A program made the translations under genes and the position numbers. The notes under the pieces are model-generated. The model was not told the DNA's origin and ran no database searches. It worked only from the letters and a program-made list of their open reading frames with translations. From a virus, in IMG/VR virus record IMGVR_UViG_3300046804_005087, positions 1-64,000 of that record: a stretch of DNA of 64,000 nucleotides; one strand, 5' to 3'. Positions 42,486-49,805 of the stretch are shown piece after piece; position 1 is the first letter of the stretch, and the number at the start of each line of letters is the position of its first letter.

Positions 42486-42686
42486 TTATTCAATGTTAGA
42501 TTCTACATACTGAGTAATCAGCTCAGCTAAATTGTCGGGAGCTGGAGTGCCGTTATCATCCGACTCCCACCATTTTTCAGTCATTAATTGATTGACTGCT
42601 TTTTCTACGTCACCATCAAACGGCTTTACAAATTCAGCGGTGGTGATTTGTCCAACAAATAGCTCGTATGCAGTGAAAGCGTCCAT
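42486..42686 (-). CDS. small acidic protein (66 aa)
   Basis: MDAFTAYELFVGQITTAEFVKP..., acidic, helical. It has the same leader as the gene at 42273, so the two probably arose or are regulated together. No domain recognised. Confidence 0.6.
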   Translation of the reverse strand: MDAFTAYELFVGQITTAEFVKPFDGDVEKAVNQLMTEKWWESDDNGTPAPDNLAELITQYVESNIE

Positions 42687-42713
42687 GGTAGTTATCCTTT
42701 AGTGGTTGGTTTG
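42687..42713 (-). repeat. duplicated leader, copy 2, followed by GCTAAGCAAA
   Basis: Same sequence as 42420-42448. The GCTAAGCAAA word lies at 42710-42719 on the minus strand. Confidence 0.6.
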
Positions 42714-42832
42714 CTTAGCGGGCTTGGCGTGTTTCGCTTGCCTCCATGTAATTACTATCTCACCCCTCCCCATGCCTATCATGTTGTATTGTGACACTTT
42801 CCAAACTGTCACATCCCGACCCTGTCAATTAG

Positions 42833-42862
42833 TTGCCATTGTTTCAAGTGAGTCGCTATAAT
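42833..42862 (+). promoter_or_regulatory. strong sigma-70-type promoter
   Basis: TTGCCA, 18 bp, TATAAT. Transcript would start near 42870. Confidence 0.75.
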
Positions 42863-42869
42863 GGGAAGG

Positions 42870-42945
42870 ATTAGTTTCATTTGATATGGTTTGGTACGAC
42901 TTCTATTTCCACCGTCCCCACCGCAGCGAGGGGATTTTTTTTGCC
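42870..42945 (+). ncRNA. candidate small RNA or attenuator leader
   Basis: From the promoter above to the terminator at 42915-42942 is only about 75 nt with no ORF of note. GACTTCTA (42898-42905) is the exact complement of TAGAAGTC (42986-42993) in the following mRNA leader. Confidence 0.4.
42915..42942 (+). terminator. terminator between promoter and primase-helicase
   Basis: TCCCC-ACCGCAGCGA-GGGGA followed by eight T. It lies upstream of a large gene, so it must be bypassed, or a second promoter (TATAAT 42974-42979) is used. Confidence 0.65.
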
Positions 42946-43011
42946 TGTAGTGTTGCAATCAACTAGAGTTGTCTATAATATTTGATAGAAGTCTCCCCCC
43001 CCCTGCATCAA

Positions 43012-46000
43012 ATGCAATTAATCAAAACAAGCAAAACTAATCCTTGCCCTGTATGCGAGACGACTAAGGGAAAATGCCGGACTAGGGATGACGGGCATGT
43101 CCAGTGTATGAATTTCCCTGATGGTGGGGGAAATCCGCTGTATAAATACGTTGGGCTAACCTCTAACGGACTGTGGGGAATGTATTTTCCCCTAGGGAAT
43201 GACGATTTTGACCGTAGTGAATGGCAGCGTAAGAAACTTGAGAGGGAAGAAAGAGAGGCGGAACGGGAGAGACAGCGCCGGGAAAAATGCTTAGACGCCC
43301 AGAGTCGAGATACTGAGATTCGTAAGGTGTTAGAGCAGTTGGCATTGAATGATGGCGATCGCCGTTATTTGTTGGGTCGGGGCGTACCGCTAGCCATCAT
43401 TGAGCGATGCCGGTCTGTGGTGCAGTGGCAGAATTTATCTGAGGCTGTCCACGTTAGTTTGCCGGGGGTGAGCAAATACGGGAATCGGTTGAACACGCCT
43501 AATGATGGGATTTTAGTGGCAGTGCCCGACGGGAACGGCTATTTGGCAACGTTGCGACTGCATGACCGTTATACACCTGATAGAAAATATACCTGGCTAA
43601 GCAGCAAATCGAGAGGGATTGATCCGCGCTTACCCAATAAAGAATATCCAATCGGGTATTACGAACCGGCAAAAATCACAGATCATACTCGCATTGGATT
43701 GTGTGAGGGCATGGAGTGGAAAGCCGCTGTCGCCGCCAATCGGTTAGGGTTTCCGGTGATCGGCTTTAGCGGTTGCGTGTTTTCCGGCTCAATGTCCCAG
43801 GCTAAAGCGCTGATTGGCGACAAAACCCCCGTGTTGATTGCCGATGCCGGAGCGGTTAAAAATCCCCACGTACTCCATGCTTACACTACAACTGTCGAGA
43901 TTTTTGACTTCCATAATTTGTCAATGGAAGTGGCGTGGTGGGGACAGGTTAAAAAATCTGATGGTGACATCGATGAGATACCAGGCGATCGCCCTATTGA
44001 ATTTATCTCCGTCCAAGAATTTAATAATATTGCCAATCAGAAACCAGCTAAAAATACATTTTACCAAGCTTGTATTAATCTGACTAACAAGCTAATGGGG
44101 ACAGCGACCGGGGCGAAAAAACTAGCCCAACGGCTAAAAACGGGTTTAATCCGCTCAGAAGTTGATCAATATTACAAGCCGGGGGAAGGGAGTAAACTGT
44201 ACGGAAAATTAGTCAGAAGCGGGCATAAATATATTTTGGACAATAGCCCAACCGGGACAGGTAAAACCCATACAGTGAGCCAGCTTAAACAGGGTGAGTG
44301 TTTCCTACAACCGGACAATGGGGATGAGGTGAGAACTCGCATTGTGTACTGCCCCCCTAGCCATCGTAATCCTACCAATGCTCAAATTGAGGAAGACTGG
44401 TTTGAGACGGCGGCCCGTAATAATGGTTATTATTTGAACTATTGCAAAACAACAGACCTAGGCAGTCCCTATCGTGAATCGTTGCAGGGATTAGGGAAAG
44501 TGGACGATCACGAACGAACTGAGAGTAATTGTCATTTAGCTGACAAATTTATGCAGTATTACGCCGCCGGTCGGGATACTAAGGGGATATGTGGTGGGTG
44601 CGAGTACCGAGAGAAATGTGCAGTTAAAAAAGGGGATGGGTTTGGGTATATTTCAGAGTCGAAAAAGTGGATTGCAGAACCATTAATCAGAACTTCTACC
44701 CAGTGGGTGGATAAGGAGAAAGTAGAAGCCGCCGCAACGGGTTTAATATTAGATGAGGCGGGACAGGTACAGTGGACGGTTGAAAGAACTGTAACCATGA
44801 AGCAACTGGTAAAACTGTTAGGTTTGATTCGTGATAAGGATGAAAAATTACATGATAAATTGGAACCATTAAAAAATGGTTTACGAAATTTATCTGATTA
44901 TAACGTTCCTAACTGGGGATACAATACACGCCAAATAATTGATGCACTATTTTTAGATGATAGGCTATTGTATGAGCTAGGAACTATCGCCGCGATTGAG
45001 GCTGAAAATATTGACAAAAAACAAGTACAGCCAGTCTTTTTGGTGGATTTACTTGAGATTCTTTTTGGTAAAAAACAGGGGTCTTTGTTGTTAACCGAAG
45101 ACGCCTTGACCATTAAGATTCAGAATCATCGCTTAGTACAAGCTTGCCACGCGGCTAAGTGGGTAATATGTCAGGATGCAACATGGTCGAAACAACACAT
45201 GGCGATCGCCCTGGGTATTCCTGAGTCTGAGATTTACGTTATTTCCCAAGAGCCGCAAACTATCACGAACCTAACTATTGAACAGTGGAAGGGGGCGGGA
45301 ATTTTAGGTAATAGTCGTACTGACAATCAATTAGAACGGTGTGGGATAATTCGCAAAGATTACGAAACCCAGTATGGCTCGAAGGTTGGGTTTATTGATT
45401 GGAAACGTTATGGGAGTCCGAGTGACTTAGTCCACTGTGGCGATAGTCGGGGTAGTAATGCGTACAAAGAAAAGGAGTTAGTGGTATCGTTTGGATTGTC
45501 CCGTCCTAATATGAGCGCGGTTCGTTTGGAGTATGAAACCCTAACCGGTAACGTGATTGAAGGCATAGAAGATAAGCAGTTTAGTGAATTTTATAACCAT
45601 GTTGTGGCGGCTAATTTGGTACAGGAAATTGGACGATTACGGGCTAACAGACGACAGGATCAGAAGTTAACCTTTGTGTTGATTGGGGATGGGGATGTAG
45701 GTTTTTTGGAGGAGTTGGGTTTTGATTTAGTGATTGGTGACATTGCCGAAAAATATCCTGATATTGACTGGGGATGGAAGGGATTTAGTAAGCGCTATTT
45801 AAATCTAGCCATGCGGATTTGTCGGGCGGTGGGGCGTGAGAAATGGCTAGGTTTATCGTTACGGAAATGTGCAGAACTGTTAGACCGTAGTGCGGGATCT
45901 GTCTCGAAGTGGGTGAGACGTTGGTTTGGGGTGGAGGGCGATACCGGCGGCGTGGCGTTTGAACGGTTTCGAGAATTAGTCTACGCCGCAATCTACGGCA

Positions 46001-46239
46001 CCAATGGCAATGTCAAGCCGTTGTCAGAAGAAGAAGAAATATATGTTAACGCCATATCTGAGCTTTTACCTCAAATCAAGACAACCGGACTAAATTTAGG
46101 AAGTGAACTCAAATGGCTGATTGATGTATGTGGATGGACTGTATTTTTAGAAACAGTAAAACGGCTAGAAAAAGACTACTCTATTAAGCTGATAGCCCGT
46201 ATTTTTGACGTTGCCCTGAGTACGGAAACGGTTGCTTAA
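43012..46239 (+). CDS. primase-helicase with Toprim and P-loop domains
   Basis: 1,075 aa from ATG 43012; the frame is open to a TTG at 42982, but that lies at the predicted +1 of a TATAAT promoter. Zinc-type CPVCETTKGKC at the N-terminus, Toprim-like block (IGLCEGMEWKAA...VLIADAG) at ~240-285, Walker A NSPTGTGKTH near 410, Walker B LILDEAG near 580, and a C-terminal HTH (SLRKCAELLDRSAGSVSKWVRRW). This plan fits the DUF3854-type replication proteins of cyanobacterial plasmids and phages. It would prime and unwind at the fork. Confidence 0.85.
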   Translation: MQLIKTSKTNPCPVCETTKGKCRTRDDGHVQCMNFPDGGGNPLYKYVGLTSNGLWGMYFPLGNDDFDRSEWQRKKLEREEREAERERQRREKCLDAQSRDTEIRKVLEQLALNDGDRRYLLGRGVPLAIIERCRSVVQWQNLSEAVHVSLPGVSKYGNRLNTPNDGILVAVPDGNGYLATLRLHDRYTPDRKYTWLSSKSRGIDPRLPNKEYPIGYYEPAKITDHTRIGLCEGMEWKAAVAANRLGFPVIGFSGCVFSGSMSQAKALIGDKTPVLIADAGAVKNPHVLHAYTTTVEIFDFHNLSMEVAWWGQVKKSDGDIDEIPGDRPIEFISVQEFNNIANQKPAKNTFYQACINLTNKLMGTATGAKKLAQRLKTGLIRSEVDQYYKPGEGSKLYGKLVRSGHKYILDNSPTGTGKTHTVSQLKQGECFLQPDNGDEVRTRIVYCPPSHRNPTNAQIEEDWFETAARNNGYYLNYCKTTDLGSPYRESLQGLGKVDDHERTESNCHLADKFMQYYAAGRDTKGICGGCEYREKCAVKKGDGFGYISESKKWIAEPLIRTSTQWVDKEKVEAAATGLILDEAGQVQWTVERTVTMKQLVKLLGLIRDKDEKLHDKLEPLKNGLRNLSDYNVPNWGYNTRQIIDALFLDDRLLYELGTIAAIEAENIDKKQVQPVFLVDLLEILFGKKQGSLLLTEDALTIKIQNHRLVQACHAAKWVICQDATWSKQHMAIALGIPESEIYVISQEPQTITNLTIEQWKGAGILGNSRTDNQLERCGIIRKDYETQYGSKVGFIDWKRYGSPSDLVHCGDSRGSNAYKEKELVVSFGLSRPNMSAVRLEYETLTGNVIEGIEDKQFSEFYNHVVAANLVQEIGRLRANRRQDQKLTFVLIGDGDVGFLEELGFDLVIGDIAEKYPDIDWGWKGFSKRYLNLAMRICRAVGREKWLGLSLRKCAELLDRSAGSVSKWVRRWFGVEGDTGGVAFERFRELVYAAIYGTNGNVKPLSEEEEIYVNAISELLPQIKTTGLNLGSELKWLIDVCGWTVFLETVKRLEKDYSIKLIARIFDVALSTETVA

Positions 46240-46271
46240 TATAGCCACTGTAATCAATTAATCTATACGCG

Positions 46272-46691
46272 GTGAAAAACTTTTTAGGATTTGACTTTTT
46301 TTGCGAACAGACAGTAGACGGTTTATGGACTGGCTACGGCACAAATGGCAGTGTCAAGCTCGAAACAGTGACAGAGCCAAGCTTAGATAGTTTGTATTCT
46401 GTTTTTGAGCGTCAAGCTGTAGTATATCAGTGTCAAGCTGATATGGGGGCATCGTGGGTAACGCTAAAAGACGATTCTGGGGCGGTTGTTTACGTTAACT
46501 TGCCCTGCCAAGCGTTATCAGCAGAAGTCTCCCAATTAGCGGTTGATATTAACCAAGAAAAGACTGCTATTTATGACGGGATTTTTGATAACAAAAAAGC
46601 ACAGTATCGGGTTAACGTGCGCCCCTTTAAACACTATGCTTTATGTAAGTTAATTGGTATTTATACTGAGCCTAATTTGTTAAAGCTTTAG
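46272..46691 (+). CDS. hypothetical protein
   Basis: 139 aa starting at GTG 46272, beta-rich (GLWTGYGTNGSVKLETVTEPS...WVTLKDDSGAVVYVNL). No family recognised. Convergent with 46688, overlapping by 4 nt. Confidence 0.55.
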   Translation: MKNFLGFDFFCEQTVDGLWTGYGTNGSVKLETVTEPSLDSLYSVFERQAVVYQCQADMGASWVTLKDDSGAVVYVNLPCQALSAEVSQLAVDINQEKTAIYDGIFDNKKAQYRVNVRPFKHYALCKLIGIYTEPNLLKL

Positions 46692-47107
46692 AGGTCAAAC
46701 TTTTTGCAAGCTTGCTGATAAAGTAAGTCGCCATGTTCTGAGTTTTGCTCATAACAATAAGCAAGTATTTTAGCGTGCCAACGGATATAGATTTTAACTT
46801 GCTCAGTGTCAATTTGAGCATGGCTTTTATGATTCGTTGTAACTGCATTGGTTTGCGTTGGCTGGTTAACTGGGACAAATTCCCCATCTTCCATAATGTG
46901 GGTAATGCTGTAAAAATTGCCGTTTTTAGACACCATAATCATGTCCCCTTCTCTAAGGTCTAAAAATAGGCGATCGCCATCTTTACCGTAGAGAGTGATA
47001 GGGGTATTGTCCTCTAAATAGGCTTTTACAATGAGTCCCGGTTCACCGTCTTTTTTTCTAATATATTGCTGGGCTGATTGGCTAATGATGGCGGTAATTT
47101 CTGACAT
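46688..47107 (-). CDS. hypothetical OB-like protein
   Basis: 139 aa. The first ~70 residues show an OB-fold-like pattern (GLIVKAYLEDNTPITLYGKDG...LDLREGDMIMVSKNGNFYSITHI), then a linker and helical tail. A TTAAGATAG motif is 24 nt before the ATG. It may bind nucleic acid, but this is weak. Confidence 0.5.
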   Translation of the reverse strand: MSEITAIISQSAQQYIRKKDGEPGLIVKAYLEDNTPITLYGKDGDRLFLDLREGDMIMVSKNGNFYSITHIMEDGEFVPVNQPTQTNAVTTNHKSHAQIDTEQVKIYIRWHAKILAYCYEQNSEHGDLLYQQACKKFDL

Positions 47108-47116
47108 AATTAATGT

Positions 47117-47125
47117 TTAGAATAG
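47117..47125 (+). promoter_or_regulatory. late-type motif variant TTAGAATAG
   Basis: 20 nt upstream of the distal tail gene ATG 47146, and divergent to the next motif. Confidence 0.4.
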
Positions 47126-47131
47126 ACACAG

Positions 47132-47140
47132 CTATCTTAA
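47132..47140 (-). promoter_or_regulatory. late-type TTAAGATAG motif
   Basis: Exact minus-strand copy, 24 nt before ATG 47107. Confidence 0.65.
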
Positions 47141-47145
47141 AAATT

Positions 47146-48498
47146 ATGTCTGAATTAAACATCTATCAAAACCAACCTTATCCTACAGAGCCGATGCTTA
47201 GCGTATCGGTAGAATGGGTTACACAAATTAGTGAGAATCGGTCGGGTAAAGAGAATAGAATCCCTAAAATAACCGAGCCACAATATAGCATTGAAGGGTC
47301 TGATTTTGTTTTAAAAGATGAGGATTTCGCCGTATTTGTGCAAGCTTTTATTAACGCTGAGGGTAAAAATAATGCGTTTCCTTTTAAGTGTCCTTTGGAT
47401 TACTATTGCACAAAAGATGGGGAGTTTTATGATTCTGCTAGTTTTCAGCGGGGCATTTTAGTCCCAATTGATAGTCTGAATTATCAAATTGTTAAACAGT
47501 ATCGGGTCGGGGCAGTTAATGCTTACAAAACAATTACATTGCCGGTAGACGGAACAATTCATGTTTATGCGGGCAACACAGAGGTATTTCCAACTGTCAA
47601 TTTATCGACAGGTATAGTTACTTTTGCATCGTCTCCAACCGGGGCATTGAGTGTGGAGTGTGAGTTTCGTTTACCGATGCGGTTTGATATAGACGATAAC
47701 CAGCTAAACCAAATTAAACGAGCTGTCAATTCTATTTATTCAGCCAACGATACCAGTCTATATTTAGCAGTTAATTTTAGACTATTAGAAGATATGAATT
47801 ATGAGCGTAAAACACCTTTGATTTTTTATGATTGGACTGGTAGCTTAGGGTATAATTTTGATGGGCATCCTTTGGCGGATATTGCCTATTCTGACCGCAG
47901 TTTAACCCGCATTCAATCGTCAGATAATAAACGGGAATTGCGAGATGGATTAGGGGTATTTAGAAAAAAATATGCAATTGCCAATAACAACATGAACTGG
48001 AATGCTACCCAAAAGTATTTTAATCTGTTTATGGCGTGCAAAGGGCGTTTATTGCCGTTTACGTTTGAAGGGCAAACCGTTAGGTTGGATAGCGATGTTT
48101 TTAGCGTTTCAATGATTGGTTATAATAATGTAACAAAAATAAATCCACCGCCAATAATCATTGAAAACGACACATCAAGCTTTAGCTTTGATCTTGGCAG
48201 TCCTCCCAATGGTCGATATCCAAGAACAGTAGTCGCTCCCGAAACTGTACAGAACTACGTCAGCCAAGGTTATACAGCAAAGGCATATTTAACCAGTGCA
48301 ACATGGGATAACGGGTTTATTGCTGTTGAAGGTGGATACTCCGTTGGTCAACCCGGTGATTCGTGGCCTGACTTGGGTAGTTTTTCGGGGCAATATTTAT
48401 ACTTTGGAGAGGGGACGGAAATTGATGTTTTGATTGTACAAGAATCAGGCGGCCCATGTTATTTTTACGGGACGGTGACATGGGAATTGACACGATAA
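47146..48498 (+). CDS. distal tail protein (DUF2460-like)
   Basis: 450 aa from ATG 47146. Features of the DUF2460/TIGR02217 group: SGKENRIPKITEPQYSIEGSD near the start, FPFKCPLDYYC, YRVG...YKTITLPVDGTIHVYAG and CEFRLPMRFD. A C-terminal half with MNWNATQKYFNLFMACKGRLLPFTF resembles a second copy of the fold. It would lie between tail tube and hub. It is oriented opposite to the hub genes. Confidence 0.7.
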   Translation: MSELNIYQNQPYPTEPMLSVSVEWVTQISENRSGKENRIPKITEPQYSIEGSDFVLKDEDFAVFVQAFINAEGKNNAFPFKCPLDYYCTKDGEFYDSASFQRGILVPIDSLNYQIVKQYRVGAVNAYKTITLPVDGTIHVYAGNTEVFPTVNLSTGIVTFASSPTGALSVECEFRLPMRFDIDDNQLNQIKRAVNSIYSANDTSLYLAVNFRLLEDMNYERKTPLIFYDWTGSLGYNFDGHPLADIAYSDRSLTRIQSSDNKRELRDGLGVFRKKYAIANNNMNWNATQKYFNLFMACKGRLLPFTFEGQTVRLDSDVFSVSMIGYNNVTKINPPPIIIENDTSSFSFDLGSPPNGRYPRTVVAPETVQNYVSQGYTAKAYLTSATWDNGFIAVEGGYSVGQPGDSWPDLGSFSGQYLYFGEGTEIDVLIVQESGGPCYFYGTVTWELTR

Positions 48499-48587
48499 TC
48501 AGCAGTCCAATCCCGTATATGTCAACACCAGGGGCGGAAGGAATTTTAAGCCCACGGGGGATAATAACGGCAACTCCTATTAATTGA
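48480..48587 (+). CDS. possible 35-aa protein
   Basis: ATG 48480 overlaps the end of the distal tail gene by 19 nt; GGGACGG is upstream. The product (MGIDTIISSPIPYMSTPG...) has no recognisable domain. It ends 4 nt before the convergent gene. Confidence 0.35.
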   Translation: MGIDTIISSPIPYMSTPGAEGILSPRGIITATPIN

Positions 48588-48591
48588 TCAA

Positions 48592-49461
48592 CTAGACTAA
48601 TGTTCTGCCATTGCCATTATTGTAAAGATAATCAATCTCTTCTTGATTTAAAATACCTGCTATTATATAAAATTCGTCAATGTATCCATTCAATTGAGTT
48701 GTTGGAACAGACCCAGCATAGCCAGCTAATCTAAAATTCGGGGCAGTCCCCCAAAAATCAGTACCACTAGGGAATGTGCTGCTGGTATTTTCTAAAACCC
48801 CATTAATATATAGCCTTAAAAATGTATCATTTTTTTCATATACTAAGTGATACCAAGTGTTAATAGACAATAATTGAGTAGAGTTTGCGGTCACGATAAT
48901 TCTTTGATTGTTTGCAAGTGCGTAATATGTAGCAATAGATGGAGATAAACCTGTATTGTTTGCTCCACAACCAATACCATTGTCGGACACAAGTTGGGCT
49001 TGATATATTCCCCAAGGGCCCGCATAATTAAAGCTATTCCAGCGACACCAGCAGGAAATCGTGTAAATGTTGGCGGTTCGTAAAGTTTCATTGATTCTAA
49101 TACTTGCCGCTGAATTATTCCCCCCTGTATAGGACAAAGCGTTCCCTATTTTTGAAACGGAGTTTTGAACTGTTCCAGCAACCGTAAAATTACTGTAGCC
49201 ACTAGCTTTAATGTCTGAAGTAGTAGAATTTCCAGACCATCCCCATAAAGTTTTAGATCGTAAAATATCTAAAATAGTTGGCGGCGGCGGCAATGAAATA
49301 ACTTGATAGTTTATTGTTTTGTTTTGTCTGTCTGCCAATCCATTTCTAAGTTTTTGAGTGTGAATGATGCCGGTGCCAGGTGTTGCAATAATTTTGCTCC
49401 CAACACTTAACCCAGTCCTGATAATCTTGCCGCATTTATTGCCAACCTTATGAATAGTCAT
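48592..49461 (-). CDS. LamG/concanavalin-like receptor-binding protein
   Basis: 289 aa. The C-terminal ~180 residues form a LamG-type jelly roll: YTISCWCRWNSF, NTWYHLVYEKNDTFLRLYINGVLE and LNGYIDEFYI with NQEEIDYLYNNGNG, the usual laminin_G_3 ending. It likely binds glycan and determines host range. Overlaps 49458 by 4 nt. Confidence 0.82.
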   Translation of the reverse strand: MTIHKVGNKCGKIIRTGLSVGSKIIATPGTGIIHTQKLRNGLADRQNKTINYQVISLPPPPTILDILRSKTLWGWSGNSTTSDIKASGYSNFTVAGTVQNSVSKIGNALSYTGGNNSAASIRINETLRTANIYTISCWCRWNSFNYAGPWGIYQAQLVSDNGIGCGANNTGLSPSIATYYALANNQRIIVTANSTQLLSINTWYHLVYEKNDTFLRLYINGVLENTSSTFPSGTDFWGTAPNFRLAGYAGSVPTTQLNGYIDEFYIIAGILNQEEIDYLYNNGNGRTLV

Positions 49462-49805
49462 AGCGTAATCACAAAATAATCAATACTAATTTTTGCGTCC
49501 GTTGTAGTCGTTGCGCCGCCTCTTAATTCGTCCCCAGCCTCAAGGTAGAAAGTCATTAATTCAACCGGGGGAATGTTGCCAGATGTGGCGTTATTAGCGG
49601 CAATGGGGTAAGTATTTAAAAGTTCATAGGTAGCGTTTGCAGAGCTATCAAACCGGCTTAATGTTACTGTTCCTGCCGTTGCGCCATTACTAATAGTGAT
49701 ATGGTCAATCTTGATTCTAGTCCCCGCAGATGCGGTTAACAATGCCGTGGTTAACGTGCTATTCAAAACAGCCCCTTTAAATTGTGGATCGGAAATTGTA
49801 GACAT
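49458..49805 (-). CDS. small beta-rich virion protein
   Basis: 115 aa, beta-sandwich-like (TALLTASAGTRIKIDHITISNGATAGTVTLSRFD, LEAGDELRGG). These are seen as small appendage or head-decoration proteins. It is coupled to the tail hub gene by a one-base overlap. Confidence 0.55.
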   Translation of the reverse strand: MSTISDPQFKGAVLNSTLTTALLTASAGTRIKIDHITISNGATAGTVTLSRFDSSANATYELLNTYPIAANNATSGNIPPVELMTFYLEAGDELRGGATTTTDAKISIDYFVITL

